From: Anaerocolumna sp047777345
GTDB taxonomy: Bacteria > Bacillota > Clostridia > Lachnospirales > Lachnospiraceae
Reading direction: 5' to 3'
DNA length: 64,000 nucleotides
Assembly (NCBI GenBank): GCA_047777345.1
Contig: JBKEEJ010000009.1
Coordinates: 59,527-123,526 of the forward strand
The position numbers and the translations under genes are program-made. Each line of letters opens with the position of its first letter. Position 1 is the stretch's first letter. The notes beneath the pieces are model-generated. The model had not been told where the DNA came from and searched no databases. It worked only from the letters and a program-made list of their open reading frames with translations. Below, in pieces: positions 7,764 to 15,302 of the stretch.

Positions 7764-9236
7764 TTACAAGCCCCAAATGTGTGTATAAAACCATACGTAT
7801 TTCTTGGCACCTTCACTTATCCTATGGTTTATGCTCTCAAAGTATTTCCCTATTTCTTTGTGTCTGTTCTTTTCTGCTCGCAGCATTTCTGCACTGCTTA
7901 TTATATCGTTTTCTTCGGCACCTACAGCCCTTGGTAACTCTTTTTTCTGTTCCTTAACCAGTTCTAACATCCTTCCGCCATTCCAATAATAGGCTCTTAA
8001 TCGTGCCATTTTATCAGCACCTATTTTACTCCATCCCATTGGTCTGGAACTCATCCTTGAAGACAACACATGGCTAACATGTCCTTCTGCACTACAACCT
8101 ATGATACCTTCTTTTTCTGTCAGGCGTACCTTTGCTGCTGACCAGTTAGACAATATATATTCTCTGCTTTCTATAACTCTTTTTTGTGCCGCTTCTCCCT
8201 CTGTTACCTTTAATATCTTTCCTATCAGCTCCTCAAAGTTTGCTCTTGTCCCATTCTTTATAGTTTCATATATTTCATTTCGTACATCTTCCGCTGAATC
8301 TAGCAAATGGGAGGTTGCTCTTATAATATACTTACTTAAATGAAACTCATCTATAACATAAGTAAGTCCTGACAGCTTCCTTTTTCCTGCCTTTATCCAA
8401 CTGCCTCCATCTCCATTAAGATATATTTTCTCAATGCTGTCTATATCATAATTACAACGAATGTATTCATATACCTCATCCCATAGCTTTTCATTTTCTT
8501 CTCCTGGATATGTTCCGCAAAAATAGTGTGGGTTTATAAGCTTATTTCGTTTACTTTTAGGCCCTTCCTTTTCTATACCCTCGTACACATAAACAATCTT
8601 CGTTATTATACTGTTGCTCCTTTTCTGTCCATCATTCCTTGACAAGTCACCTTTATTCTCCTGATACTGCAAGGATATATGGTCTTCATCAGCGTCTATG
8701 TATAAATATTTTACTTTCTTCTTATTAGCTAATTCTTTATATTCATTATTGAACTTTAGACTATGTATCTTGTTCTTTACAGTCTGTTTACTTACGATAT
8801 CACTTATACTGATTGCCTCTCCCGCTTTACGATAGCAGCTTTCAACTGCCTCTTCCAACATCTGCGCTTCAGCATCTTCAGTTAATCTTTCATGTGATTT
8901 TATGCCTAGAATACGGTCTAACAGATATGCTCTTTCTCCTGTTGCTTTGTTCTTAAATAGAGTCTTTTCAAAGCAGACTACTCCTAAAGATGTAATTAGT
9001 TTTTTCTCATCTATTTTTACGATTTGCCAGTTCTGCTTTCTCTTTTCACTATTCCTTATAATTTCATCGCAATTTTCAAGGGTTTCTTTTATAATATCCA
9101 GGCCTAACTTTATAACAATATCCTTAACACCACATACAAAGGAAGCTATATCCTTAGGATTTTTTAAAAATTTTTCTACCACATTTTCTAAATTTATAAT
9201 GCCAAATTTCTCAAAATGTTGTATACTATTAATCAT
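7764..9236 (-). CDS. ISLre2-family transposase (UPF0236)
   Basis: This 490-residue protein is typical of the ISLre2/UPF0236 group. An N-terminal region contains the conserved block ending in YLLDRILGIKSHERLT (about 105-125), followed by a helix-turn-helix near SISDIVSKQTVKNKIHS (about 148-165). The core has YLYIDADEDHISLQ (about 183-196), YLNGDGGSWI (about 275) and a conserved HLSKYI motif (about 302). A C-terminal block (HVSHVLSSRMSSRPMGWS) is the usual UPF0236 signature. The frame is complete. The ATG at 9234-9236 is preceded by GGAAGG and lies inside an inverted repeat. Confidence 0.92.
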   Translation of the reverse strand: MINSIQHFEKFGIINLENVVEKFLKNPKDIASFVCGVKDIVIKLGLDIIKETLENCDEIIRNSEKRKQNWQIVKIDEKKLITSLGVVCFEKTLFKNKATGERAYLLDRILGIKSHERLTEDAEAQMLEEAVESCYRKAGEAISISDIVSKQTVKNKIHSLKFNNEYKELANKKKVKYLYIDADEDHISLQYQENKGDLSRNDGQKRSNSIITKIVYVYEGIEKEGPKSKRNKLINPHYFCGTYPGEENEKLWDEVYEYIRCNYDIDSIEKIYLNGDGGSWIKAGKRKLSGLTYVIDEFHLSKYIIRATSHLLDSAEDVRNEIYETIKNGTRANFEELIGKILKVTEGEAAQKRVIESREYILSNWSAAKVRLTEKEGIIGCSAEGHVSHVLSSRMSSRPMGWSKIGADKMARLRAYYWNGGRMLELVKEQKKELPRAVGAEENDIISSAEMLRAEKNRHKEIGKYFESINHRISEGAKKYVWFYTHIWGL

Positions 9237-9305
9237 AAGAGAACACCTTCCTTTCTGTTATTGTTGTGGTAACTATATTTTAACACAAAGTTGGTGTTCT
9301 CTTAT
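9235..9305 (-). promoter_or_regulatory. Inverted repeat over the start of the ISLre2 transposase
   Basis: The 13-base arms at 9235-9247 and 9293-9305 (ATAAGAGAACACC and its complement) are perfectly complementary. The inner arm covers the first bases of the ATG and the start-proximal leader. The 45-base loop contains TAAAAT (9282-9277, minus strand) 10 bases inside the outer arm, followed after 7 bases by CCACA. The function as a read-through block is inferred. Confidence 0.62.
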
Positions 9306-9367
9306 TTTTTATTCCTATTTGTCCTACAAAAATTTTACGCTAAGATTAAAAGAAATATCCCGTATTT

Positions 9368-9541
9368 ATGCGGGTTGTGGCGTTTCGCAAACGCTTAAGT
9401 ATAAATAACAAAAAGAAAGGGGAAGGTAATGGCAATTCGGTAATTAACAATCATGAATTTAAAAATAAAACTGACACTTCATCAAACCATTCATCAACTG
9501 ATGACGTTAAAGATGTAAAAGGAAACAAAAATGAAAAGTAA
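9368..9541 (+). other. Short hydrophilic frame, possible remnant of an interrupted gene
   Basis: A 57-codon frame from ATG 9368 to TAA 9541 encodes a very hydrophilic Asn/Lys/Ser-rich tail. There is no ribosome-binding site, and the frame starts just outside the ISLre2 right end, so it may be the 3' part of a gene cut by the insertion. The stretch from 9542 to 9745 has only short broken frames of similar composition, followed by a good terminator at 9746. I do not recognise the parent gene. Confidence 0.25.
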
Positions 9542-9745
9542 TATGGCTTGTTATATGGCTTGTTTCGTGAACAAATAATTTTTAGTACCCGTTACCCCTT
9601 TTATCATTGTCAGATGGATTTTTACAAAACCAATACTGCCTATGAAAAGAGAAAGTGAGATCAGGCTAAAAATAATGAAAACATATCAAAAGATTTAAAA
9701 AACTCACAATATCAATGGCACAGGAAAAAATCGCAGCTATCAAGA

Positions 9746-9790
9746 TTCAGTAACAATAATGAAGTAATTATTGTTACTGAATTATTTTTT
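9746..9790 (+). terminator. Rho-independent terminator with perfect 15-bp stem
   Basis: TTCAGTAACAATAAT at 9746-9760 is perfectly complementary to 9767-9781 around a 6-base loop, followed by TTATTTTTTT. The orientation is plus. It would end a transcript coming from the remnant region and insulates the YolD gene from upstream transcription. Confidence 0.85.
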
Positions 9791-9997
9791 TCATAGAAAA
9801 TGATGCCCTATGAATCAAAAACCCTCCGGAGGATGCACACTATCACACTATCCAAATCAAGGAACAGATTATTTTAAATTGCTACTCAAATCCCAAAAAA
9901 TTTTACCAATGAATTTTCTACATTTCGTATATAAAAATAATGGATTGCTTATTATTATGATGGACATTTATATTTATAAATGGTATTATATGGATAT

Positions 9998-10011
9998 AGA
10001 ACAAACTTTCG
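9998..10011. promoter_or_regulatory. Weak LexA-box-like site upstream of the YolD gene
   Basis: The 14 bases AGAACAAACTTTCG match the Firmicutes LexA consensus (CGAAC, four bases, GTTCG) at 8 of 10 fixed positions. The site lies about 25 bases before the YolD start. YolD/Y-polymerase genes are often SOS-controlled, which makes it plausible. It is much weaker than the boxes at 42.1 kb. Confidence 0.3.
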
Positions 10012-10035
10012 GATATAGGTACAGGAGAGATGAGA

Positions 10036-10509
10036 ATGGTTAAAAATCCGGTTTCTTTGGATGCCAACAAAACAAATCAATACGATGATATACTCTATAT
10101 GGAATATCCTTTGAAGAATATAGATGTAAGCAAACACCCGAGAATGCCAATTAAAGACCGGGCTAAGATATTTGCGCCTTTTGCAGCATTAAAAGGTTAT
10201 GAAGAGGCCATTGCTGCAAAGGAAAAAATTGTTGTACCCCGCAGGGAATTATCCGAAGAATCAAAAGAACATTTAGATTTCCAGTTAGCTAAGCTTGAAA
10301 GGTTGCTGAAAATGGGGCAACATCCAATTATATCAGTAGTTTATTTTAAAAGGGATAAGACAAAAGCCACAGATAAAGGAGAATATATTCAATTTACCGG
10401 TATGGTTGCCAAACTAGATTTGACTTCCCGTAGTATACAGATTGTAGATAAAAAGCTGTCTTTAAATGATATATATGAAATCGAGGGGGAAGACCTGGAT
10501 AATTTATAA
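10036..10509 (+). CDS. YolD-like protein
   Basis: This 157-residue protein belongs to the YolD-like family, small proteins encoded next to Y-family polymerases (UvrX, YqjW) in Bacillus and clostridia and thought to assist or control them. The family signature is RAKIFAPFAALKGYEEAIAAKEK near residues 40-62, with a C-terminal beta-rich part resembling an RNA-polymerase/SMC-type small barrel. I chose the ATG at 10036 over the one at 10030 because AGGAG then sits 8 bases upstream and not 2. It is followed after 12 bases by a VOC protein in the same direction. Its expected partner, the polymerase at 4408-5799, lies 4.2 kb upstream beyond two insertion sequences. Confidence 0.85.
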   Translation: MVKNPVSLDANKTNQYDDILYMEYPLKNIDVSKHPRMPIKDRAKIFAPFAALKGYEEAIAAKEKIVVPRRELSEESKEHLDFQLAKLERLLKMGQHPIISVVYFKRDKTKATDKGEYIQFTGMVAKLDLTSRSIQIVDKKLSLNDIYEIEGEDLDNL

Positions 10510-10521
10510 GGAGGTTAATTT

Positions 10522-10947
10522 ATGAGTGATGAATTAAAAATCAAAATGTACGCATTTACCCTGGATTGCAAAGCTCCGCAGCAATTAGCAAAGTTTTATG
10601 CCACTTTACTTAAGTGGGATATTGTGTTTGCCAATGGAGAGTGGGCCTGCATAGCTCCTGAAGGGGCCAGGCAGGGAGCATATCCCGGCATTTTATTTCA
10701 GGGAAATCCAGATTTTGTACCGCCTGTTTGGCCGGATGAACCTGGAGCCCAGCAGCAAATGGCCCATATGGATTTTGCCGTAAATGATTTAGAAATGGCA
10801 GTCCAATATGCAATCCAATGTGGAGCCAGGTTAGCAAACAATCAATTTTCTGATGATTGGAGAGTAATGTTTGACCCGGAAGGCCATCCGTTTTGCTTAT
10901 GCCAGATGAAATCCGTAATGGAAAGTCCTGATTTTGGCTTGTTATAA
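10522..10947 (+). CDS. VOC-superfamily (glyoxalase-like) protein
   Basis: This 141-residue protein has two vicinal-oxygen-chelate beta-alpha-beta-beta-beta modules. The first runs from residue 5 to about 65 (MYAFTLDCKAPQQLAKFYATLL) and the second from about 75 to 130 (MAHMDFAVNDLEMAVQYAIQCGA, ending MFDPEGHPFCLCQ). The H in AHMDF and the E in DPEGHPF correspond to typical metal-ligand positions. Family members are metal-dependent lyases, dioxygenases, or fosfomycin/bleomycin resistance proteins, and the substrate cannot be told. A strong AGGAGG ribosome-binding site is present. It probably forms an operon with the YolD gene 12 bases upstream. Confidence 0.85.
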   Translation: MSDELKIKMYAFTLDCKAPQQLAKFYATLLKWDIVFANGEWACIAPEGARQGAYPGILFQGNPDFVPPVWPDEPGAQQQMAHMDFAVNDLEMAVQYAIQCGARLANNQFSDDWRVMFDPEGHPFCLCQMKSVMESPDFGLL

Positions 10948-11030
10948 TATAAGTAACGTACACAGGAAGGTATTTTAAGACAAGAAAAACCTTATCTTTT
11001 ATATTAAACTCATAAAAAAGGAGGGCGGTT

Positions 11031-12101
11031 ATGGACCGGATTCAGAGCATACAGATGGCAATTGATTATATCGAAAAAAACATACTTGACAATCTGAACA
11101 TTGATAAAATAGCGAAAAGTGTATATTCATCAAGTTCCAATTTTCAAAGAGTTTTTAGCATTATAACAGGTATGACGGTTGGAGATTATATTCGATACCG
11201 GCGATTGACACTGGCCGGGCAAGAAATTATATCAAGTAACCAAAAGATTATTGATATTGCTTTGAAGTATGGTTATGAAACGGCAGAAAGTTTTACTAAG
11301 GCTTTCTATCGATTTCATGGCATTAATCCATCTGCTGCAAGAAATAACAGGAAATATCTGAAAAATTTTGCCCCCCTTTCGATTCAGGTTAGTATAAAAG
11401 GAGGTTTTAATATGATGAGAAAAATAATACCAAATGTACCTGTAATTAATTACGATGGAAATAATTCGGCATTTTTTATTATATTGCTGGAAACGGTGCT
11501 AAAAAGTATCGGTAAAGAGTGTGACAAATCAAAGTTAATTGCCTTAAGCGGAGAGGGAAACCGATTTTGCTGGACTGACAGCGGATGGGTTTTTGGTAAT
11601 GAAATTACAGAAAGTATAAACGAAACTCCATTTGAAACAGAACGAAGAGTGCTGTCAGCCATTGGATGGAGAGCAAAATATATCACCGTCCTGCGTGATA
11701 AAGATAATAATTTCATAAATACAGATCCGTTTCAAATACGCCAAGATTTTGTAAATTCGATAGATAGAGGTTTCCCGGTTATAATACGTTATTTGGAACA
11801 TGATGATTGTGACATGAACGTATTTTTCGGATATGAAGATAATGGAAAGAAGATTATCGGGTACAACTATAATAATGGTTATCAGCCAGGCTTAAGTCAA
11901 CCTTCAGATGTTCATACTTCTGTTTCCTGGGAGAACTGGGAATCGAATATAGCCGGATATATTTTATTTCAGGGAAAAGAAGATGCCATGTCAGAACGCA
12001 GTGCCGCCTTATCTACGTTTCAATTTATATCTGACCATGCTCGTAAAACCAGTGAAATTCGTGGAAAGAAGGTTGGTTTTTCCGCATGGAAATCTTTTTA
12101 A
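11031..12101 (+). CDS. AraC-type HTH regulator fused to an unidentified C-terminal domain
   Basis: Residues about 5-105 are an N-terminal AraC double helix-turn-helix (IEKNILDNLNIDKIAKSVYSS, then IDIALKYGYETAESFTKAFYRFHGINPS). The DNA-binding module is therefore first, as in the Rob/SoxS-plus-effector type. The remaining 250 residues are not a GyrI domain. They resemble the papain-like or C39-like N-terminal domain seen beside similar HTH modules (GEGNRFCWTDSGWVFGNE near 180, VIIRYLEHDDCDMNVFFGYEDNGKKIIGYNYN near 258-290). The protein ends abruptly at GKKVGFSAWKSF, where I would expect such proteins to continue, so a 3' truncation is possible. There is a GGAGGG ribosome-binding site. The target genes are unknown; the VOC gene lies just upstream. 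Confidence 0.75.
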   Translation: MDRIQSIQMAIDYIEKNILDNLNIDKIAKSVYSSSSNFQRVFSIITGMTVGDYIRYRRLTLAGQEIISSNQKIIDIALKYGYETAESFTKAFYRFHGINPSAARNNRKYLKNFAPLSIQVSIKGGFNMMRKIIPNVPVINYDGNNSAFFIILLETVLKSIGKECDKSKLIALSGEGNRFCWTDSGWVFGNEITESINETPFETERRVLSAIGWRAKYITVLRDKDNNFINTDPFQIRQDFVNSIDRGFPVIIRYLEHDDCDMNVFFGYEDNGKKIIGYNYNNGYQPGLSQPSDVHTSVSWENWESNIAGYILFQGKEDAMSERSAALSTFQFISDHARKTSEIRGKKVGFSAWKSF

Positions 12102-12600
12102 TGAATGATAATTTTGTATATATTATTAAGAAAAATTTATTTACGGATGAGAATTAAACGAAAAAAATAATTTTTGACATATATTTGATATTAATCCCGA
12201 ATTAATGATATAATCAAAAATATTTTTGAGAAAAAAACTAAAATAAAGTGAAAAAATCCTTAAAAGTGCCCATAGAAGAGCTTTATTCAACTATGCGCAA
12301 AACGCAAGTTTAACGAATAGTTGACCAGTTGAATTAAGAATGATGGCTTTTTTATGATACTTTTTACCATTTTTATACAATGATACCCTTTCGCTATATT
12401 TATATCTGTTCTGGTTCTGTTCGTGTTACATAATAACATAATAATTTTTAAATTTCCTTTTGACATTTACGATGGATTTGTGTCAATAAGGTAGACACAA
12501 ATCCACATATCATCCACACATTCAATTGAATTTAAGGATTAAGTGTTAATCAGAAATTCATCCTATAACTTATCTTATAATAATTTAAATAATTTATTTT
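12102..12600. other. Gene-free AT-rich stretch before the IS30 element
   Basis: No convincing gene is present. An 8-bp inverted repeat (TCAACTAT/ATAGTTGA) around 12279-12319 is followed by a T run. A short plus-strand frame ends at about 12312 and looks like a coding remnant I cannot identify. A TTGACA occurs near 12175 but without a correctly spaced -10, so no promoter is called. Confidence 0.4.
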
Positions 12601-12614
12601 AAAATTATTATTTC

Positions 12615-13727
12615 CTAAATTGCAATTTCAAATTGAACACCACTGGTAATTAAGTTACCTTGTACTTTGCCAATTGAATACACCTGATCCAGAAACTCTT
12701 CAAAAAGTTCCGCCGGTGTTCGGTACCCAAGATGCTTCCGGGGAAGTTCGTTCATCTCATCAGCAAACCACAGGATTTGTTCTGCAGAATATTTCTCAAT
12801 GGAAACCCCTTTTGGAACATATCTGCGAAAAATCCTGTTATGTCGTTCATTCTGGGCTCTTTCCCAGGATGAATACGGATGTGTAAAGTAGATCCCTACT
12901 CCCCATGTTTCAAGTTCAGATAGCCTCTCAAACTCAGTACCGTTATCGGCAGTAATGGTCTTGAATACTTCACTGAATTTAGCCTCGCCGTATTCTTCTC
13001 TAAGGGTTTCCATGGCTGCCATTACGGATTCTGCATCTTTGCCGGGTATTTTTATGGCTATATAATAATCGCTTTTCTTCTCAACCAACGTTAGTACCAC
13101 TGATTCATGACCGGCCTTGTGTCCGACAACTGTGTCGATTTCCCAGTGACCGTATTCCTCTTTAGTGGATACTGTTTCCGGACGTTCATCAATACTTTTT
13201 CCAAGAAAACGTTTGCTTTTACGAGGCTGGTTCTTTCTTGGCTTTCTTGACAAGGCTTCCGGAAAATCATGTGGTACCAGCGGCAGATTTCCGGCCCAAA
13301 GTTCATTATAAAGCGTCTTGGTACAAACAATATCCTCAGCAGGAAACAGCTCATGAAGTCTGGCATAACCTACGCAGGCATCAAAAGACCAATGATGTTC
13401 CTTGACCTGCTTAATAACCCATTTTAGAAACTTTGAGTTCTCATCAAGAGCATGTGGCTTGTGGCATCTTGACCTGTTTATTTCGTAGTTCTGTTGGCCA
13501 CGTTTTGCAGAATACTCAGGATTACGTCCTCTGTCTCCATTACGCTTGCTGGTTCCACGCCGAAGTTCATACATTACGGTAGAAGCAGAACAATTGATTG
13601 CTTCTGCAATCTTACGAAGGGAGTAACCAAGTTTTTTATAAATTTTGATACTGCAACGATCTTCAAATTTTAAGTGCTGACCCCTTTCGCGATCGGGGGT
13701 AAATGTGGTAGAATAAGTTTGATCCAT
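12615..13727 (-). CDS. IS30-family transposase
   Basis: This 370-residue protein has the IS30 layout. An N-terminal helix-turn-helix of Tra8 type comes first (FEDRCSIKIYKKLGYSLRKIAEAINCSASTVMYELRRG, about 21-60). A DDE integrase core follows, with D in WEIDTVVGH (about 198), D in ITADNGTEFE (about 258) and E in WERAQNERHNRIFRRY (about 293). The sequence VPKG and the HLGYRTPAE block are IS30 hallmarks. The frame is complete and its stop codon (12615-12617) abuts the left terminal repeat. The ATG at 13725-13727 follows AAAGGAG and lies inside an inverted repeat. Confidence 0.95.
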   Translation of the reverse strand: MDQTYSTTFTPDRERGQHLKFEDRCSIKIYKKLGYSLRKIAEAINCSASTVMYELRRGTSKRNGDRGRNPEYSAKRGQQNYEINRSRCHKPHALDENSKFLKWVIKQVKEHHWSFDACVGYARLHELFPAEDIVCTKTLYNELWAGNLPLVPHDFPEALSRKPRKNQPRKSKRFLGKSIDERPETVSTKEEYGHWEIDTVVGHKAGHESVVLTLVEKKSDYYIAIKIPGKDAESVMAAMETLREEYGEAKFSEVFKTITADNGTEFERLSELETWGVGIYFTHPYSSWERAQNERHNRIFRRYVPKGVSIEKYSAEQILWFADEMNELPRKHLGYRTPAELFEEFLDQVYSIGKVQGNLITSGVQFEIAI

Positions 13728-13827
13728 GGCTGCGATCTCCTTTGTAGGTTTTTGTGTGGTAACTTAATTCTACCAAAGAATCCTCCATGGATCTATTTTT
13801 TTAGGTGTTCAATTTGATTTTACAATT
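12618..13827 (-). mobile_element. IS30-family insertion sequence with terminal repeats
   Basis: The 24-base ends at 12618-12641 and 13804-13827 are inverted copies matching at 21 of 24 positions; the inner part CAAATTGAACACC is identical. The sequence AAAATTATTATTT occurs on both sides (12601-12613 and 13832-13844), separated from each end by four bases. It might be a target duplication but is longer than usual for IS30 elements. The true boundaries may lie a few bases further out. Confidence 0.85.
13721..13793 (-). promoter_or_regulatory. Inverted repeat over the start codon of the IS30 transposase
   Basis: GATCCATGG at 13721-13729 is perfectly complementary to 13785-13793, and a second short pairing (CCTTTG with CAAAG, 13739-13744 and 13774-13778) extends it. 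The inner arm holds the ATG, and the inner pairing reaches the AAAGGAG site. A TGG-preceded TAGAAT (13772-13767, minus strand) lies between the arms and is followed after 7 bases by CCACA. The role is inferred by analogy with the other four transposases here. Confidence 0.58.
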
Positions 13828-14213
13828 AACCAAAATTATTATTTATATATATTTATATAAATACTCCTAAATGTTACACTAAGTTTTCATCTATTTCGTT
13901 TCAAAGTTTTTTGATTAATGGATATATCCTAAAAATATATAGGTAAATAATCAGTGAGTATTTATATTATTCCTATTTTGTTCCAAATTTAAAATATTGC
14001 ATATGAGAATCATTATTATTTACCAATATTATGTAATATAATTTGAGCATGAAGGTATGATTCCAGATATTTAACGCCAGATTAAATAATTGTAATACAT
14101 CTTCTCTACAATTTCGCCAACCTCATTCAATTGTTGCCACACATGGTACAGACCCTGTAAAGTTTAAAGGAGCAATCCGGTATGGGCGAAACAATTTGAT
14201 AATTATTTATAAT
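13828..14213. other. Gene-free stretch between IS30 and the EamA gene
   Basis: This is mostly AT-rich filler. From about 14090 to 14200 the plus strand has a protein-like frame without a start (reading VATHGTDPVKFKGAIRYGRNN), which looks like a fragment of a vanished gene I do not recognise. The same segment is flanked by short complementary motifs (TTTCGCC and GGCGAAA). Confidence 0.3.
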
Positions 14214-15151
14214 TTATATATGTACATTTCTGATCTTTTTAAACGTTTGACCGTTATAACTGTTTTCTTTTTTCTTTACCGTTAATCCGGCTTCCTCCAT
14301 ATATCCGCCGATAAAAGCGGAACCTAAAATAACACAGGCCCCTGCTATCTGATATATACCAAGTTTTTCTTTTAAAATACCGGCAGATAAAAGAATTGCC
14401 GTAACAGGATCTAAAAAACTGAGAACTGCGATGGTTTGTGCCTTCAAATCACGTATAGCGGAAAAAAACAGCCAAAATGCGATTCCGGTATGGAAAATAC
14501 CTAAAACAGTCAGCATTATAACGGTTTTCCAATATATATGGAAACTGTCAATTTCCTCATTGAGCATTATATAAGGTAATAAAACCAAAGAGGATATTCC
14601 AAATTGAATCATGGTAGAATCCATACTGTCAAGTCCTTTGATTTGTTTGCCCAATAAAGTAAAACTGGCATAGGCAATTGCGGCAGAAAAACCAAATAGA
14701 ATACCTGTAAAATTTCCTGAAGCCATATTGGAATCAAAGATACCGGAAATCAAAGCCAGTCCCAAAAGTGAAAAAATGATTAAGGTTATTTTGGAAACAG
14801 TCATTTTTTCTTTGAATATTATGGTTGAAAAAATAACCATCAGAATCGGGGCTATGTAATAACTTAGAGTTGCAACGGCTACCGTTGTGTGCTTATATGC
14901 CTCAAAAAGAAAGATCCAATTGACTCCCAGTGCAATACCACAAGCAAACAAAATCCATTTATTCTTAACCGTAAAAAGCTCTTTTTTGGGAAAGATCGTT
15001 TTATCAAAAAATTCATAATGAATAAAAATGCCATTCCAATTAAAGCCCGGACAAATGCAATTATACCGGATGGTAAATCAATTTGTTTTACTAATATCCC
15101 CATACTTCCCCATGTTATCATAGCTGTAATCATTTTTATTTTTGCTTTCAT
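14214..15151 (-). pseudogene. EamA/DMT-family transporter with a one-base frameshift
   Basis: Two overlapping frames together make one ten-helix drug/metabolite exporter. The first (15151 to 14879) gives MKAKIKMITAMITWGSMGIL and the first helices up to KRSFPKK. The second (from 14951) continues with FACGIALGVNWIFLFEAYKHT and the second EamA repeat to the stop at 14214. The break lies at a run of six T on the plus strand (14982-14987): adding or losing one base restores NFLIKRSFPKKELFTVKNKW. It may be a true null allele, a slippage-controlled gene or a base-calling error. The intended start has GGAGAA upstream. It is divergent from the LysR regulator at 15303, which probably controls it. The substrate is unknown. 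Confidence 0.8.
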
Positions 15152-15302
15152 TGTGCTATTCTCCTGCTTTATGTCAAATTCATTCTAATTCCGTTATCTA
15201 CCAACTTGAAAGGAACCAAAAATTATTATAATATAGTATTAACTATTAGAAAAACGAAGTTTTATCATTAACATCATGAGAAAATGTAATGGGGAGAAAC
15301 AA

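Larger units (their letters stand above)
7671..9341 (-). mobile_element. ISLre2-family insertion sequence
   Basis: The element is bounded by imperfect inverted repeats. The left end at 7671-7698 begins AGCGTAACTTTACTGTAGG. The right end, read inward on the minus strand from 9341, begins AGCGTAAAATTTTTGTAGG. The element is about 1.67 kb and holds one transposase gene. Flanking target duplications were not clear. The exact outermost bases could be off by a few. Confidence 0.7.

Noticed and set aside
5971..9400. Similar short words (GCGAAACGCTTAA and GCAAACGCTTAAG) on both sides of the DDE/ISLre2 pair
   Set aside because: Considered as a target-site duplication, but the words differ and do not abut the element ends.
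8902..9408. 168-codon open frame on the plus strand opposite the ISLre2 transposase gene
   Set aside because: It is antisense to a well-supported transposase, lacks a ribosome-binding site and has no recognisable domain.
9810..10043. 77-codon frame upstream of and overlapping the YolD gene
   Set aside because: Its composition is not protein-like, it has no ribosome-binding site and it runs into the YolD start in another frame.
12170..12215. TTGACA and TATAAT hexamers in the gap before IS30
   Set aside because: They are 29 bases apart, far from the 17-base optimum, and no gene follows.
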